The notes beneath the pieces are model-generated. The model made no database searches and was not told where the DNA came from. It saw nothing but the letters and a program-made list of their open reading frames with translations. From Dissophora ornata (taxonomy: Eukaryota > Mortierellomycota > Mortierellomycetes > Mortierellales > Mortierellaceae), in the NCBI GenBank assembly GCA_025201705.1, contig MU616616.1:17591-81590 (forward strand): a stretch of DNA of 64,000 bases, in the 5' to 3' direction. The translations under genes and the position numbers were made by a program. Of this stretch, positions 11,201 to 22,941 are shown one piece after another; the first letter of the stretch is position 1, and every line of letters begins with the position of its first letter.

Positions 11201-14200
11201 ATCCGATATCACGGTCGGAATAGGAGCTTGAGTGAGACCGGCGTCTCTTGTCTCTTGATACGATCTATACAACTATCATGGTCATCATCAGATTGTGGGA
11301 TTGCGAAGTGCATCAAATGGAACACAGGTATATGGAAGGGGTGTCTGCAGGTTGCACTCGAGAGGCACATCCGAAGAGGAAACTGATAAGTAGGCAATGA
11401 CTAAAATCCGAGATGAGGTGGGGGAGGAGGAGGGGGGTGAACGTTGTTTATCCTACCAATCACGGTCGTCTGATGTGCCTGACGATAGTGAAGTATCTCT
11501 GGCCTCGTATACTCTCGCCCTGACTTGGCGCCGTGTGCACTGTTTCTTATTATTTTTTTTTTTGCGTGGGGGTGAGGGGAAGTGTCAAGCGAGCGCCTGT
11601 TACGCCTCCCCACTTCTATACGCTTTTCGTGAAATATGCGATTCATTTTCGAGGATCAGGAAACCAATGCCTTATTTCGTCCTCGTTCATGTGTACAAAG
11701 AGAGAAGTTCGAAATGAACAAATATACCCTTTTCTTCGTTTCCCCAGTTTAATGAGTACTTGGAAAAGTGTGGGGAGGGTTTACGAGTATCCTATTACAC
11801 ATTGGATGTTATTATTTTGGAGCAAAAACAAAAACCAAAAGATTGTTTTGATAACAGATTCCTAAAATGGGTGTATCCGTGGCACTTTTCTGGTGCCCAC
11901 CCACCTTTGTTTATTTATTTTTAGATAGCCAACAGATTTCACCTCTCATATCAGAATCGAGGAGAGCCCGCTTTTATCATCCACGATCTCTCTATCTCAC
12001 CACACGTACACGCGGGGGGACACGTGTTGCAGTATGGGAGAGAGCATGTGATCTGCAAATACAGAGAGACGATTGAACCATGCAAGAAGTGAAATTTCTC
12101 ACGCTGTGCGCACGTTGCTCAAGCACCAAATAGCCCTTCAAGAAACCCTGCTTGAATAGACTGACTGAACGCATGGCGAAAGAATTTAATGCCATCTGTT
12201 CTTGCTGTTGCTGGAACATGGTATGGTGTGCAAAAGTGTCGCTTGTCGGTCCGAGTAATACTTTTATACCATAATGTGCGTAGTCACTTTGTGTCTACTG
12301 TAGTATATACAAATACGGCGTGTCCTCCTCGCAAGACTGCCCTCCTGTACCGAATTCAAGCGTGCTTGAAGGTTAGTTTCCAAGCGTGAGTTTACTCTTT
12401 GATAGCAGCGTGATATATGTCTTCACAGCGGTGTTCGGGCGGGCGTGAACATTTCTAAGCCGCCATTTCTTGGAAGAAAATAGATGTGTCCTGTGTAGAG
12501 TATCCAGTGCGTGATTTTCCGTTGAGGGCAGACAAATGAATATGTTTAGATCTACGAGGGAAAAGGGTACGTTAGGATTGCACAACATCTTCTGCTTGCG
12601 TGCAAGTGCGAGTGCGAGCCAAAGAAATAAGAAAATGCACAGGACGAACGATTAAGCAAAAGCACAGACAGGTCTAGCTCGTCTGCTTCGTTTTCACGAA
12701 GTCATCTTGGTCTATTGAAATAAAGAACATAAGATCGTTTCATATAACACCACCATGGTTCTAATCGCTCTCGCCCCTTGCTTTATCATGAAGCACCGGA
12801 GATGCATCTAGGCTTCGCTTAACAAGCCAAATGGCTGGACCTTTCTACTCAATATCTGTCCAAGTGTACAATCTTAGTTATCTCAGTGCGTACAAAGAAT
12901 CGGCACCTCAACAACTGAGGGGCACGCAAGGGAGTACAAGCGCTTGTTTCGTTTTGTTTGACCTTCCCTGCTTGACGGAACAAAGTCCTCGTGAGGATGC
13001 TGAGACTTCCTCCTCTTAACGGGCGAGATTTGTTGTTTGTGGAAAGTACCCTTGATTGCCCACCATCTGCAGTGTTCCAGTTTGAGCTCATTTCCCCCAC
13101 CATACTGTATGATGCCACTGTGCGTCGTCTGATCTAGAACTTTAAGAAACCATCTCTCAACAACTCCGGGTTTATGTCTCCACTATCTCGGGAGTGTGCC
13201 GCTGCAGCGAAAGATCAAATCGCTGTCAGGTCTAGCATTGTAGTCAAGTCTACATTTGTGTTATCCGGCTTCAGTGTATTTTTTTTTCTCAGTCACCGAC
13301 ATGTACTAGTGTCAACCGTTTTCAGTGAAATATGGAGCGATGCAGGTGCGTCGTTTTTTTTTGGGTGTGTGTAAGGGCTGGAGCAGGGGTAGACATACCG
13401 TTGAATGTACTTGCGGGATGATTCCTTCAATAATAGGGACCGAATGCGGTTGTTGTTTTTGGCCAACCTCCCGACCTTGCTCTCTCGATCACAAAATTTT
13501 CCCTGGTGAAACGATCGAAACTGACTAAACCTTGATCAAAGAAAGCCATTCGTCACCTTCTTAAAATAAATAACGGGCAGCCAATAACCTCAGGAAGGGG
13601 ATTCAATTTAATTCTCTTTTTCCACGGAAAACAAAAACAACCTTTGGGATGTGGGGATGGACAGGCTCATATGCAGTGTACATGTAGTGTATCCTCATGT
13701 GAGGTTGTCTGGTCTCCCCCTCCCCAGGGATTATGCTTTAATCTTCTCGGCAGATGTTGACGGTGGAGCTAAAGGACCTATCTTGCAAAGCCAGCTACAA
13801 CTAGTCAAAGTAGAGATTGAGAAAGATTGAGAAAGGTCAAGAAAGAAACTTAGTTGGGAGCATCATAAGGCAATTTTTTTTTTTTTTTTTTTGAATTGGT
13901 ACACTAACTTTCTATTTACGCCTGCGGAATAGATGTCGAGGTGTGGGTCGCACGGCAAGCGACGAGTCCGCAGCATTCGCTGTCAGCTGGTTTTTACTAG
14001 ACTGCACATTTGTTTACACCACACTACAGTACAACACTTTCAAATAAACAAACAAACCACCAACGAGACAACAAAGAGATCATGCACGCAGATAGCTTGA
14101 TAACTTCGAAACCTTATTCGCTTGTACGACATAAAATACGACTTGATAACATATCAGCAAAAAAATTCCATCTCCAATAGGTTGATGACTGCTAATCTTA

Positions 14201-16100
14201 GGCATTGATGGTTCGGAAACGGCTCCCTGCTTACAGCTACAGCCATACTCACTTACTAACCAAGTACCGCCTTAGAATGAAGACTGACATAAACAATTAA
14301 AAGTGAAAGATAAAAGGTCGATCTGGATCTATGGTTTAGACGGAACCTCGAGCTTGTGTTCCAAGAGAAGTACATTTACCAATGATAATGCTAATGAACA
14401 CGCTCATTATGCTCTTTGTGGTCCAGATATTCGTAGATCCAAACTGATACAGGCCAATGGGGGGGTTTACGACTTTGTTCAATATTTCAGGTTTGTTGAT
14501 TGGTTGGGGCTTGCTCGCATCCACTGGTTCCAGGGTTGTTCCTGCAAGCTGACTCTTGTATCCACTGTTAGCCCCCTGTCATCTATTTGCTCTGCAATCC
14601 GGCTATTCCGCACATCGCAATAACAAAGGGAATAACTGAATAAAAAAATAAACAAGGTGTTATTGATTCGAAACAAATATCGGCCAGACCAGTAAGACGA
14701 GAAGCACTCTTCAAATGAAGGTACCACCGTCCTCTATGATATCTGCTGTGTCGCTCCTTTCTGTTTACCGAATCCCTCGAAACTGCACGGCTGACTACAA
14801 CTTTCTGGGTTCGATTTACTGTTGAATTAGCGCTGTGAATATTTGCATTGATGGACACAGGGACGTGGCCCTTCCCCCCCAGCCCTCTTCGCCCGCTATG
14901 TCTATTTGAGGATGCTCCGTGAACACACCAGCGGGGGATGAAAAATCACTATGATTAGACTGTGGGCACGCTACACGGTCCAAGGCCTACCTGTTGAGTT
15001 CTAAACCCAGATCAAAGAGTCCATGGGCGAGAATCGGGGTTGTTGTCTTGCTGCGGGAAAGTGGAGAAAGTCAGCGAGACGAATAGAGTTTCACTTCCAA
15101 AAGTGGGACCGATAGTCGGAAACGCTATTTCATAAAACTGGAAGAGCACCTAACTCGAATCATTACAATTTGCGCCCATGAATCAAACAGGCACAGTTCG
15201 GCCTTTTTTTTCCATTGTTGCTGAATATATCGGATCAATATTCAGTCAGCCAAAATCAGGCGCAGAATGAATTGAAATAAGGAGGAGGAAATCAATCCAC
15301 GCCCTCTACCTGCATAAACATACATTACTACTTTAGCAATTGATTTGTGCCCAATTCACATTTTTTTTACTCACCTCACATGCTACATGCTCGCGTGAGG
15401 TGGATGGTATGGATGAGCAAGGCAAAGACAAATACAAAGAGTAGATTCTCGTTGTCAATGCTCAACCGATGAAAGATAAAACAAAACGGGCATCGAGGTA
15501 CGTTTCTGTGAGGCAAAAAGATGATTAGTGATGGCGAATGGACAACTTAGGTTCGTTTCTGGTCAAATCGCTTCTTTGTTGTTGTTGAAAAGTTTAAACA
15601 AACTCACTCACCTGTCTATCGAGTGAAGACACAAGAAAGGGTGTCAACAAAAACGGGTTACAACCCTTTAAGATCTACAGCGAATGAATTAGAATGAATT
15701 CTGATCAAAAGGATGAGCGGAAGACTTGGTACGCTTGCCTAAACCATGTGGAATCGCATCCATGTATGAGAACAACAAAAAAGTGTCCGGAGTGCTAAGC
15801 TGTCGAGACCATTGAGATGGAAGGGACAATTTTCTTATTAAACGTTGTGAGTTTGAGTAGAGTTGAGTTGAAAACGTCGGACAAAGCCAGGTGACTGGTT
15901 TGGAATCATTTTTCCTTGTCTGCGCTTGGAACAAACAACCTGTACAACAACTCTACTTGCTGCAGGATTGACCGAGGGAACAGGAAGGTGGGCTCTCACA
16001 TGTTTGCTCGCGAACGCGCTATTGAGATCATGGCGGACTGAATACTTTCTATTCACTCTTCATCTGCCTGTTGGCCGCTTGCCAGTAGAGAAGGAGTTCC
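8202..16100. other. Gene-poor 7.9 kb interval
   Basis: I read both strands for spliced genes, tRNA arms and conserved RNA motifs and found none. ORFs are below about 130 codons, have no family signature and overlap in several frames, which fits chance. The stretch contains scattered homopolymers (C10 near 11048, T19 near 13874, T runs near 9749) but no long repeat. In a window where genes are otherwise 0.1-3 kb apart, this may be regulatory DNA for the flanking bHLH and UNC93-like genes or may hold unrecognised noncoding RNA. Confidence 0.5.
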
Positions 16101-16101
16101 T

Positions 16102-16175
16102 TATAAAAACGCCCTCCCATACCTTTTTTTCTTTTTTTTCTTTTTTTTCTTCACCCTCAGGTCTCTCCTCCCTTT
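16102..16175 (+). promoter_or_regulatory. TATA box and C/T-rich leader of the UNC93-like gene
   Basis: TATAAAA at 16102-16108 is followed by a pyrimidine tract (about 16118-16170, dominated by T8 runs broken by C) and then the ATG at 16231. A TATA box plus CT-rich start region is typical of highly expressed fungal genes and agrees with the codon bias of the downstream gene. Confidence 0.65.
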
Positions 16176-16230
16176 TTATCTCTTCTCTCGTCTCCGCCTC
16201 GCCTCCTTCCATCCTTCACTCCCATTCACA

Positions 16231-17758
16231 ATGTTGAAACTCTCTGACCCCATGGCCCAGGTCATCATCCTGGTAAGTTGGGCGCTACTCCTCCTTCTCT
16301 TGCATCGCCTTCCTTGTCTATCACTTCCTCAGCTCCTAACACGCACTCATTATCTACATTCTCTAGGGTTTCATCTGCTTCTGCTGCCCTGGTATGTTCA
16401 ATGCCTTGCAGGGAACTGGCACCTACGGCCTAAGCGCCAAGGATTCCGATGTCGGAAACCATGCTGGTACTGCTCTCTCAGTTGTGTTCGCCTTCTCCTC
16501 CCTGTTCGCTGGTGCTCTTTTCAACATTATGGGTCATCGTCTCCTCCTCATTCTCGGAGGTTTGACCTACGTCCTCTATGTCGGATCTTTCTTGGCCTAC
16601 AACTACATTCAGTCCATCGTCTTCGTCGTCATCGCTTCCTGCTTGCTCGGTATTGGTGCAGGTTGGTTGTGGTGCGCTCAGGGTGCCGTCATGATGGGTT
16701 ACCCCGACGAGGGTGAGAAGGGCAAGTACTTCTCCATTTTCTGGGCTATCTTCAACTGCGGCGGTGTCCTCGGTAACGTCATTCCTCTCGGAATCCAGTG
16801 GAATGACTCTACCGCCGGCGGTGCCAGCACTGGTTCATATGTCGGATACATGGTCGTCATGACCGTTGGTTCCCTCATCTCCGTCCTCTTGTTGCCCACC
16901 TCCAAGGTCATCCGCAAGGATGGTTCCCACGTCGTCAAGATCAGGTACTCGAGCCCCATCGACGAGCTCAAGTCTGTTTTTGCCCTCTTCAAGGACTGGC
17001 GCATGTTGGCTCTCGTCCCCATGTTCTTCTCTTCCAACTGGTTCTACACCTATCAATTCACCGCCGTCAACGCGTTCAACTTCACTGTTCGCACCCGTAG
17101 CATGAACTCGATGTTCTACTGGTTCGCTCAGATTCTTGCTTCTATCGCCTTTGGTTCCTTCTTGGATCGTCCTCAGTGGTCCCGTCCCACTCGTGCCCGC
17201 TATGGACTCATCTTGTTGACCACTGTCTTGGCTGCTACCTGGATTGGAGGCATTGTCTTCCAGACCACCTTCGGACCCAGGAACGCCATGTTGAACAGCA
17301 GCGGTGTCTGGGTTAAGAATACGGCTGACTTCCACATGATCGACCTTGTCGACAACACCAGCGAGTACATGGGACCCTTCTTCCTCTACTTCTTCTACGG
17401 TGTTTCCGATGCCATGTACCAGGGTTACTCTTACTGGTTGATGGGAGCCCTTACCAATGACACTAACCAGGCTGCCCGCTTCGCTGGTTTCTATAAGTTC
17501 GTCCAGAACTTGGGAGGTGTCTTGGCCCCCGTTGTCCAGACCTCAGTCATTGGTAACGGTCCTTCGGATGGTTACAACGCCCTTCACGCGACCGGCCACG
17601 GTATGGGCGAGATCATCATCACCGTTGTCCTCGTCTTCCTCGGTGTTCTCGGTGCCTTCCCTGTCGCCTTCAAAGCCGTCAAGGACCACACCGTTGAGGA
17701 CGGTGATGATGTCGTTTCTGAGAAGCAGGAGGCTGCCTTCGAGGATATCAAGGCGTAA
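16231..17758 (+). CDS. UNC93-like major facilitator membrane protein
   Basis: Two exons, 16231-16272 and 16367-17758, encode 477 residues; the intron has a GTAAGT donor, a CTCCTAAC branch-like site and a CTAG acceptor. The product has about eleven to twelve hydrophobic spans in the MFS pattern of the fungal UNC93-like (DUF895) family. Family-like landmarks include the short PGMFNALQGTGTYG segment after helix 1, a GAGWLWCAQGAVMMGYP loop, and FSIFWAIFNCGGVLGN. A GFYKFVQNLGGVLAPV segment lies near the C terminus. It is probably a plasma-membrane or endomembrane protein; the substrate is unknown, and related animal proteins regulate channels or receptor trafficking. Codons are strongly biased to C-ending forms (GTC, CTC, ATC) and AAG, unlike its neighbours, which suggests high expression. 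The short C-terminal tail is acidic. Confidence 0.88.
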
Positions 17759-18646
17759 AAAGGTCATTTGATTAGTCTTTTACTCTCTCCATTTAGTACC
17801 CATTATACAACTTAATTGCTCCCTTTTACCCGCATGGACTCTTTCCCTACACATTATTACAAATGGTCTTGAGCCACAATAATAAAAATCATCTTGTAAA
17901 ACTTTCCTGTTGTGCAACAAGCACGTCGTTGACGACCGGATAGTCTATTGGGTTGTCATGGCAGTTTAAGCGGTTCGCACCCATTTTAGGACAAGAACCT
18001 GTTTGAGTTGACCCAGGGGCAGCAACCTTTGGGGCTTTGACGCGGGCAAACGTTACAAGGCGTCACATCAAGACATAAGATGTGTCGAAGGCCAATCGGG
18101 TAGCACAAACGTAAAAACCTTCCGCACCAGAGAGGAGACACCCCTGACCCTGTCCCTGACCCTGACTTTGACCCTTAAGCCTTGAAGGCCTGAAGCCAAA
18201 GGACTCTTTGATGTCATTTTAAATTTTAGCACCTTGCGAATTAAGAGAGGCGCCGCATGGGTTGACTGCGCACATGTTTAACTTTGTTTGGAAACGGAAA
18301 GCAAATGCTTAGAGCGACAGTCTCGAGGAGGGACGATGACGGTTGAACGATGCCAAGGAAACGGCACAACACCCATCGCAGATAAGACCGTTTGGCAGCC
18401 CGAAAATAGCTAGCCACGTGCCGTGCAATGTCGCTCCACACGCAGTGTTCAAAGGATGTTCCTTTTTTCGTCGACAGAAAAAAAAGCCCACACCTCATTC
18501 ACCTCTTCGACATTCGCTGCATTCGTTTTAGTTCCTTACCCTTCCTTGATTCAACATTCACAACCGAGAGAAAATTAAGTCAGCAAAAAGTCAGCAAACA
18601 AAATCGCACGCAGGATATTCGACAACATATTCTTTCAATATACATC
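17759..18646. other. Intergenic region before the WW gene
   Basis: The UNC93-like 3' UTR lies at the left, with AATAAAAATC near 17879. A short imperfect CCCTGA-type repeat occupies about 18141-18174. The C/T-rich 5' leader of the WW-domain gene starts near 18490. No convincing ORF. Confidence 0.5.
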
Positions 18647-19558
18647 ATGGGCTGCACAAATTCAAAAGGACTCTCCGAAGGATCAACAGCCTACAGGCCC
18701 CAGCAGCAGCAACAACAAGTCCCCTACGCTATATCTCCTCAGATGTTGCCGCCTTCGACTCTTCCTCAGGGCTGGTAAGGACGCACTCTGTTCTCTGTTC
18801 CTTTTCATCCAACCCGAGCAACTATTGCTGTTTTCTAACATCTGCTTTGTTATGTTCCCGCATGAAACTCTCTCAGGATCTCACAATTCGACCCAAATAA
18901 GCAGCGCCTCTACTACATCTACCCTCAGACCGGGCATGTGACCTGGGCCCACCCAGGCGGACCCGCTGCAGACGCTCAGGAGATGGCACGGTTCTATCAG
19001 ATCCAGGAGCTGCAACGTCAGCAGTACGGTCAACAGGGGCAGGCCTATGCGAACAATAGCATTCATAGACCGTTTGCTGATTCTTATAACCGCATGGGAG
19101 GCATGGGGCCGGGTGCCAGTCTTGCGATGGGTGTAGTTGCAGGCAAGTCAATTTTTTTTCGACTTTGTTGTTTTCTCGGTTTCGAGCGAAATCCGTTTAC
19201 ATTGCGCTCTTGGGTTGCTCTCAGGAATTCTATTTTGATGTGAGGTACAGATTATTTCGCACACTTGACTAACCCATTCTTCCATCTTGTTCAAACAAAT
19301 GCAGGTGGTGCTGCAGGATTACTGGCGGGAGAGTTGTTATCTGGAGGATTCCATCACAACAATGGCTTCTATGGAGGAGGATACGGAGGAGACTATTACG
19401 GCGGAGGTGGCGGCGACATCATCCCGGCCGATATCGGCTACAACGGTGGTGATGTGATCCCTGCCGACAATTTTGGTGGCGGTGATTTTGGAGGCGGCGG
19501 AGGCTTCGGAGACTTTGGTGGCGGAGGAGACTTTGGAGGTGGAGATTTTGGATTTTAA
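18647..19558 (+). CDS. WW-domain protein with N-terminal acylation motif and glycine-zipper tail
   Basis: Exons 18647-18774, 18877-19142 and 19305-19558 encode 215 residues. The N terminus MGCTNSK has Gly2 and Cys3, the classic context for N-myristoylation plus palmitoylation, so the protein probably sits on a membrane. A Gln run (residues about 20-27) follows. A WW domain spans residues about 40-75, with both signature Trp (GWISQFD and HVTWAHP) and the YYIY core; such domains bind Pro-rich ligands. Residues about 115-145 (GVVAGGAAGLLAGELLSGG) form a Gly/Ala zipper-like hydrophobic stretch. The end is a Gly-Asp-Phe-rich repeat. Intron 2 uses a GC donor (AG|GCAAGT), required to keep the frame. 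Function beyond membrane-linked adaptor is unknown. Confidence 0.85.
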
Positions 19559-20342
19559 GAGATGATTTTGTTGCCATTGCAGGAGCCTTATCCCCTCTTC
19601 CCTTTCTTTGCACAAGAACTAAATTGTAGCCATGACCAGTGTAATAATATAATAATATTCTGACGAAACGCAAAAAGATAGATGACCTCCTACTCGTACA
19701 GAGCGGTGTTATAATATCTGCTCGAGGGTGTTTTCTTGGTATCCTCACTCGAGACCGCCAGCAAAAATATATCGGTGCTTGACAGAGTCTGAATTGCTGC
19801 CTGAGAGATTTTAATAAGGCACTCCTGATGAAGGATGTCCAGAAAATAAACTGCCTATCTCTCAAGAAAACTGCTTGGGATGTATTTATATTCCTATGGG
19901 AAGATACCCAGAAACAAACGGCGTTGGCCACGGGCAGGCAACGGCAGCAAAGAACAGGCGTGCCGCTGAGTAGGAATGGATTTGCTACACAACACTTGGC
20001 CTAAACTCCTAGGATTTACTACGTGACGCGTAGTCTGGAGACCGAAATGTTTTTTTTTGATGTCACCAAGGACGTAGAAAAATCTTTCTACGCTCATTTT
20101 ATGTTCTCTCTTTGGCTATATCACCACAGCTAACTAACGAACAGAAATGTTGAATTGGTGACAGCAGGCATGGGGGAGGGTATGAGAAGGCATCAAGGGT
20201 GCGAATAATAGTACAATGAAAAAGGGATGAAATGGTACAGAAAGGGTTTACGAACAAAGTACAGATGAGGTAATGAGGCAAAAATGGTATAAAGCGTGAG
20301 AAAAATAGAAAGAAAGAAAGAAAAAAAAAAAAGGGCGATCGC
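19559..20342. other. Convergent 3' spacer between the WW and CSL genes
   Basis: Nothing recognisable is encoded here. It contains AATAAT/AATAAA-like elements near 19644 and 19846 and a GAAA/A-rich microsatellite at about 20309-20332 just downstream of the CSL stop. ORFs on either strand are short and lack domain content. Confidence 0.5.
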
Positions 20343-22941
20343 CTAAGCCATGCTGACAGCCCAGCGTTCGCCGTTCTCAGGACGTGTAAACACGACCGTG
20401 GCCCGAGAGTTGTATGTGATGCCATCAGAATGGCGCACAAATAACAACGGCAATGACAGTGACTTTTCATCAGCCGCCACGCCCATCTGCTTGCCCTGGG
20501 GCAGATCCACCAGAAGAGTTGTTTGGTCCAGTGCGCTGTTGTTGATGCTTCCCGGCTCAGTGCTCGACACATTTCTCCGGATGATGTGAGTTGTCAAGGG
20601 ACCCCTCGATCCCAACCAGACACCCATGGGCACCTGGCTAGTCTCGTCTCCGATCTGGGAATAAAAGTTGGACACAACAAGCTCCAGCGTGTGCGAAGCC
20701 GCGTTGTAGACGGGGTTCTTCATCAGAGTGGGGAAGGGCGTGATTGGGTGGTGGGCCTCGCTATCTCTATCTGCAGGGAGTGATTCAAAGTACGTATACT
20801 CGAATTTGGCTATTGAGACAGACAGAGAAATCCTCCTGTTAGTTATGGGAAAGTGTTAAGGACACATTTCAAAGATCAAGTAGATAGTAGGACTTACAAA
20901 TGCCAACAATGGTCCAGCACAAAAAGTCATCGCTGCCAGGCTTCATAATGTCGTTGTTTCCACCAGCCATAGTCGACGGCTGGTACTTCAGGACGGTCTT
21001 TGTGGTCGTCGAATGGTCCATGTAGCGTCCGACCTGGTGGTCGTTGCCGACTGCGCTCAAATAAACGCGCTCACCATCCTTATTACGCTCCGTTGACATG
21101 AGCGCCACCTTCTGCATCTGACAGATTGGTCCTGTCGCGTTCTCCTGGATGCGACCGTTCTCGACCTTGCAGACAATCAACCGGTCCGACTGCAAGCCCG
21201 TTGCAGTCTCTGTCAAGATAATCTCCGCACCATAGGTGATTGGCGAGGACGACTGAATGGCGGACTGGCGGTGGTGCGATTTGGGAGATCCAATACGCGC
21301 AGCAGGGTTGCTGGGGCCATTGGAGACGATTGTTACCGAAAATGAGGACCAGGTCGAGTTCTTGGCACAGAACTCGCCATCCTGGACGGACATGTACTTT
21401 GTGCGGACCGTCTGCGAGTTAATGCGATTAAAGAGCGAGACAAGCGATCCGGCAAGGATACAGGACGAGACGTTGCGAGCCTTGGCAGTTTTCTTCGATG
21501 GCTTGGAAATGATGGCGATCGGTGCACTGTCAAACACAGCATATGGCTCCGGCAGATCTGCAGTATTGACAACACCCTCTTCAGACTCGGGTCCCATCGA
21601 GTCCTTCGAAACAAAGCCATTGGGGAGGCAGGCACGGCCATAGACCTGGAGCTTCAGCTGGAACGACTTTGCTTTCGCTGAACCTGTCACGTACAGGTAC
21701 CGGAATGTGCCAGTGTGGTCATCCTCCAAGGTTGAGCGCTGGCCGAGGGAGTTGTTGATGTCGCTCTCACAGACAACTGACATCGTAACTTGCGGCTTGC
21801 TGCTCAGAGCCGATTTCGAGTCCCCCTGAGGGGCCTGAATGTTAACGATTGGAGGCGGGCACAGGAAGCGCTTTTCGGATCCATAGGACTTTTGTGCGAC
21901 AGAGGCATGAAGACAGCAGATGGTCGTCATTTGGTAGCGCGCCGAAGGGTCCTTTGTATCAAAGACCTGACGAGGGAAGACACTACCGGGGTGGACCTCA
22001 CCCTCGAGGCCCATCGCGGAAGATGATGAGGACTGGTTGGCGTGAGCAGAGACGTGGTCCTGAATAGACCGGCGGATCTTTGCATTGCGCTCCTCTTCAA
22101 AGTTGGCGCTGCTGAGGTTCGACCACTTGCGCTTATTGATGTCGATGGTGCTGAAGGTCGGCGAGGACGACTTTGGGACTACCGGCTTCAGCTTGCCGAT
22201 GCGTGGTTGTTGCTGCTGCTGAAGCTTTTGCTTCGGCTTCTCTTCAGGAGTATCGTCGAGAAGGTGACTGATGGACATACGAGCCTTGTTGGTGGCGGTG
22301 GCGGCGCGCAATGGAGGACTGTTAATTACAGAGACTTGGTCCGCGCTAATGTCTGAAAAGGTTGGAGACGAGAAGGGCGAAGTGGGTGCAGAGGACAGGC
22401 TGTTGGACGCAGGCGAGGGAGAGCGAGAGGGCGAGGATGCTGAAAGCGCAGGGTGGACCTCGATTGCGTTCAAAAGCGACTCCATGCTCGTGCCCATATA
22501 CTCGGGTTTCTTTGCAGGGGTAGAGTACTTCTCTTCCTCTTGCATGCTACCATAGTCCGACATCTTATTATGGGGAGCAAAAGCAGGAGATGCTGCTGAT
22601 GGTTTAGACAACAGGGGAAGCTTTTGGAAGCGGTTATCGTACGATTGATAGGCAGGTTGCTGACGCTGTTGCTGGTAATGATGCGACTGCTGGTTCCCGT
22701 GAAGCAGACGGACTTGAAGGTTAAGATGTGAAGAATCAGCGATAACGTCAGAGCGATGCGTTGAGGAGTTGTTGTGTGAAAGAGGGGAGGATGATGGGTG
22801 GCCGTCTTCCAGAGGATAGAGAGCAGCAAGTGACGGAAGTGGGAGGATTGTAAGCCGGGCATCCGGGTGGTGCCGACTGGCAGTGTCCGAGTCGATGGAC
22901 TCTGCATACGCCTGTGCAGCAGATGGGAAAGGTGGCCTCAT
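20343..22941 (-). CDS. CSL-family (CBF1/RBP-J/Su(H)/Lag-1) transcription factor
   Basis: Exons 22941-20898 and 20809-20343 encode 836 residues. About 290 residues of disordered Ser/Pro/Gln-rich sequence precede the DNA-binding core. The Rel-homology N domain carries the family hallmark QKSYGSEKRFLCPPP. Next come ISKPSKK, LFNRINSQTVRTKY and FCAKNSTWSSFSV, typical of the RHR-N/beta-trefoil boundary. The beta-trefoil domain contains RLIVCKVENGRI and DDFLCWTIVGI, and the last exon encodes the IPT/TIG-like C domain. CSL proteins bind GTG(G/A)GAA sites. Fungi lack Notch, and fission yeast CSL paralogues Cbf11 and Cbf12 act on cell adhesion, cell cycle and lipid genes, so a comparable nuclear role is inferred. 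The long N-terminal extension resembles the Cbf12-type class. The intron has GTAAGT and AATAG ends and joins the two domains in frame. Confidence 0.93.

Noticed and set aside
12040..12110. GATTGAACC as a minus-strand tRNA T arm
   Set aside because: The stem does not pair and no acceptor stem can be drawn.
14800..14840. GGTTCGATTTAC as a tRNA T-loop
   Set aside because: The flanking bases do not form the five-pair T stem and no anticodon or D arm is present upstream.
16835..17335. 166-codon ORF antisense to the UNC93-like gene
   Set aside because: A shadow of the strongly C-ending codon usage on the sense strand, which removes stops from the antisense frame.
19824..19846. CCTGATGA ... CCAGAAAAT sequence resembling a hammerhead ribozyme core
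   Set aside because: The would-be stem II is only three pairs and lacks the usual closing G-C, and no correct stems I and III surround a cleavage triplet.
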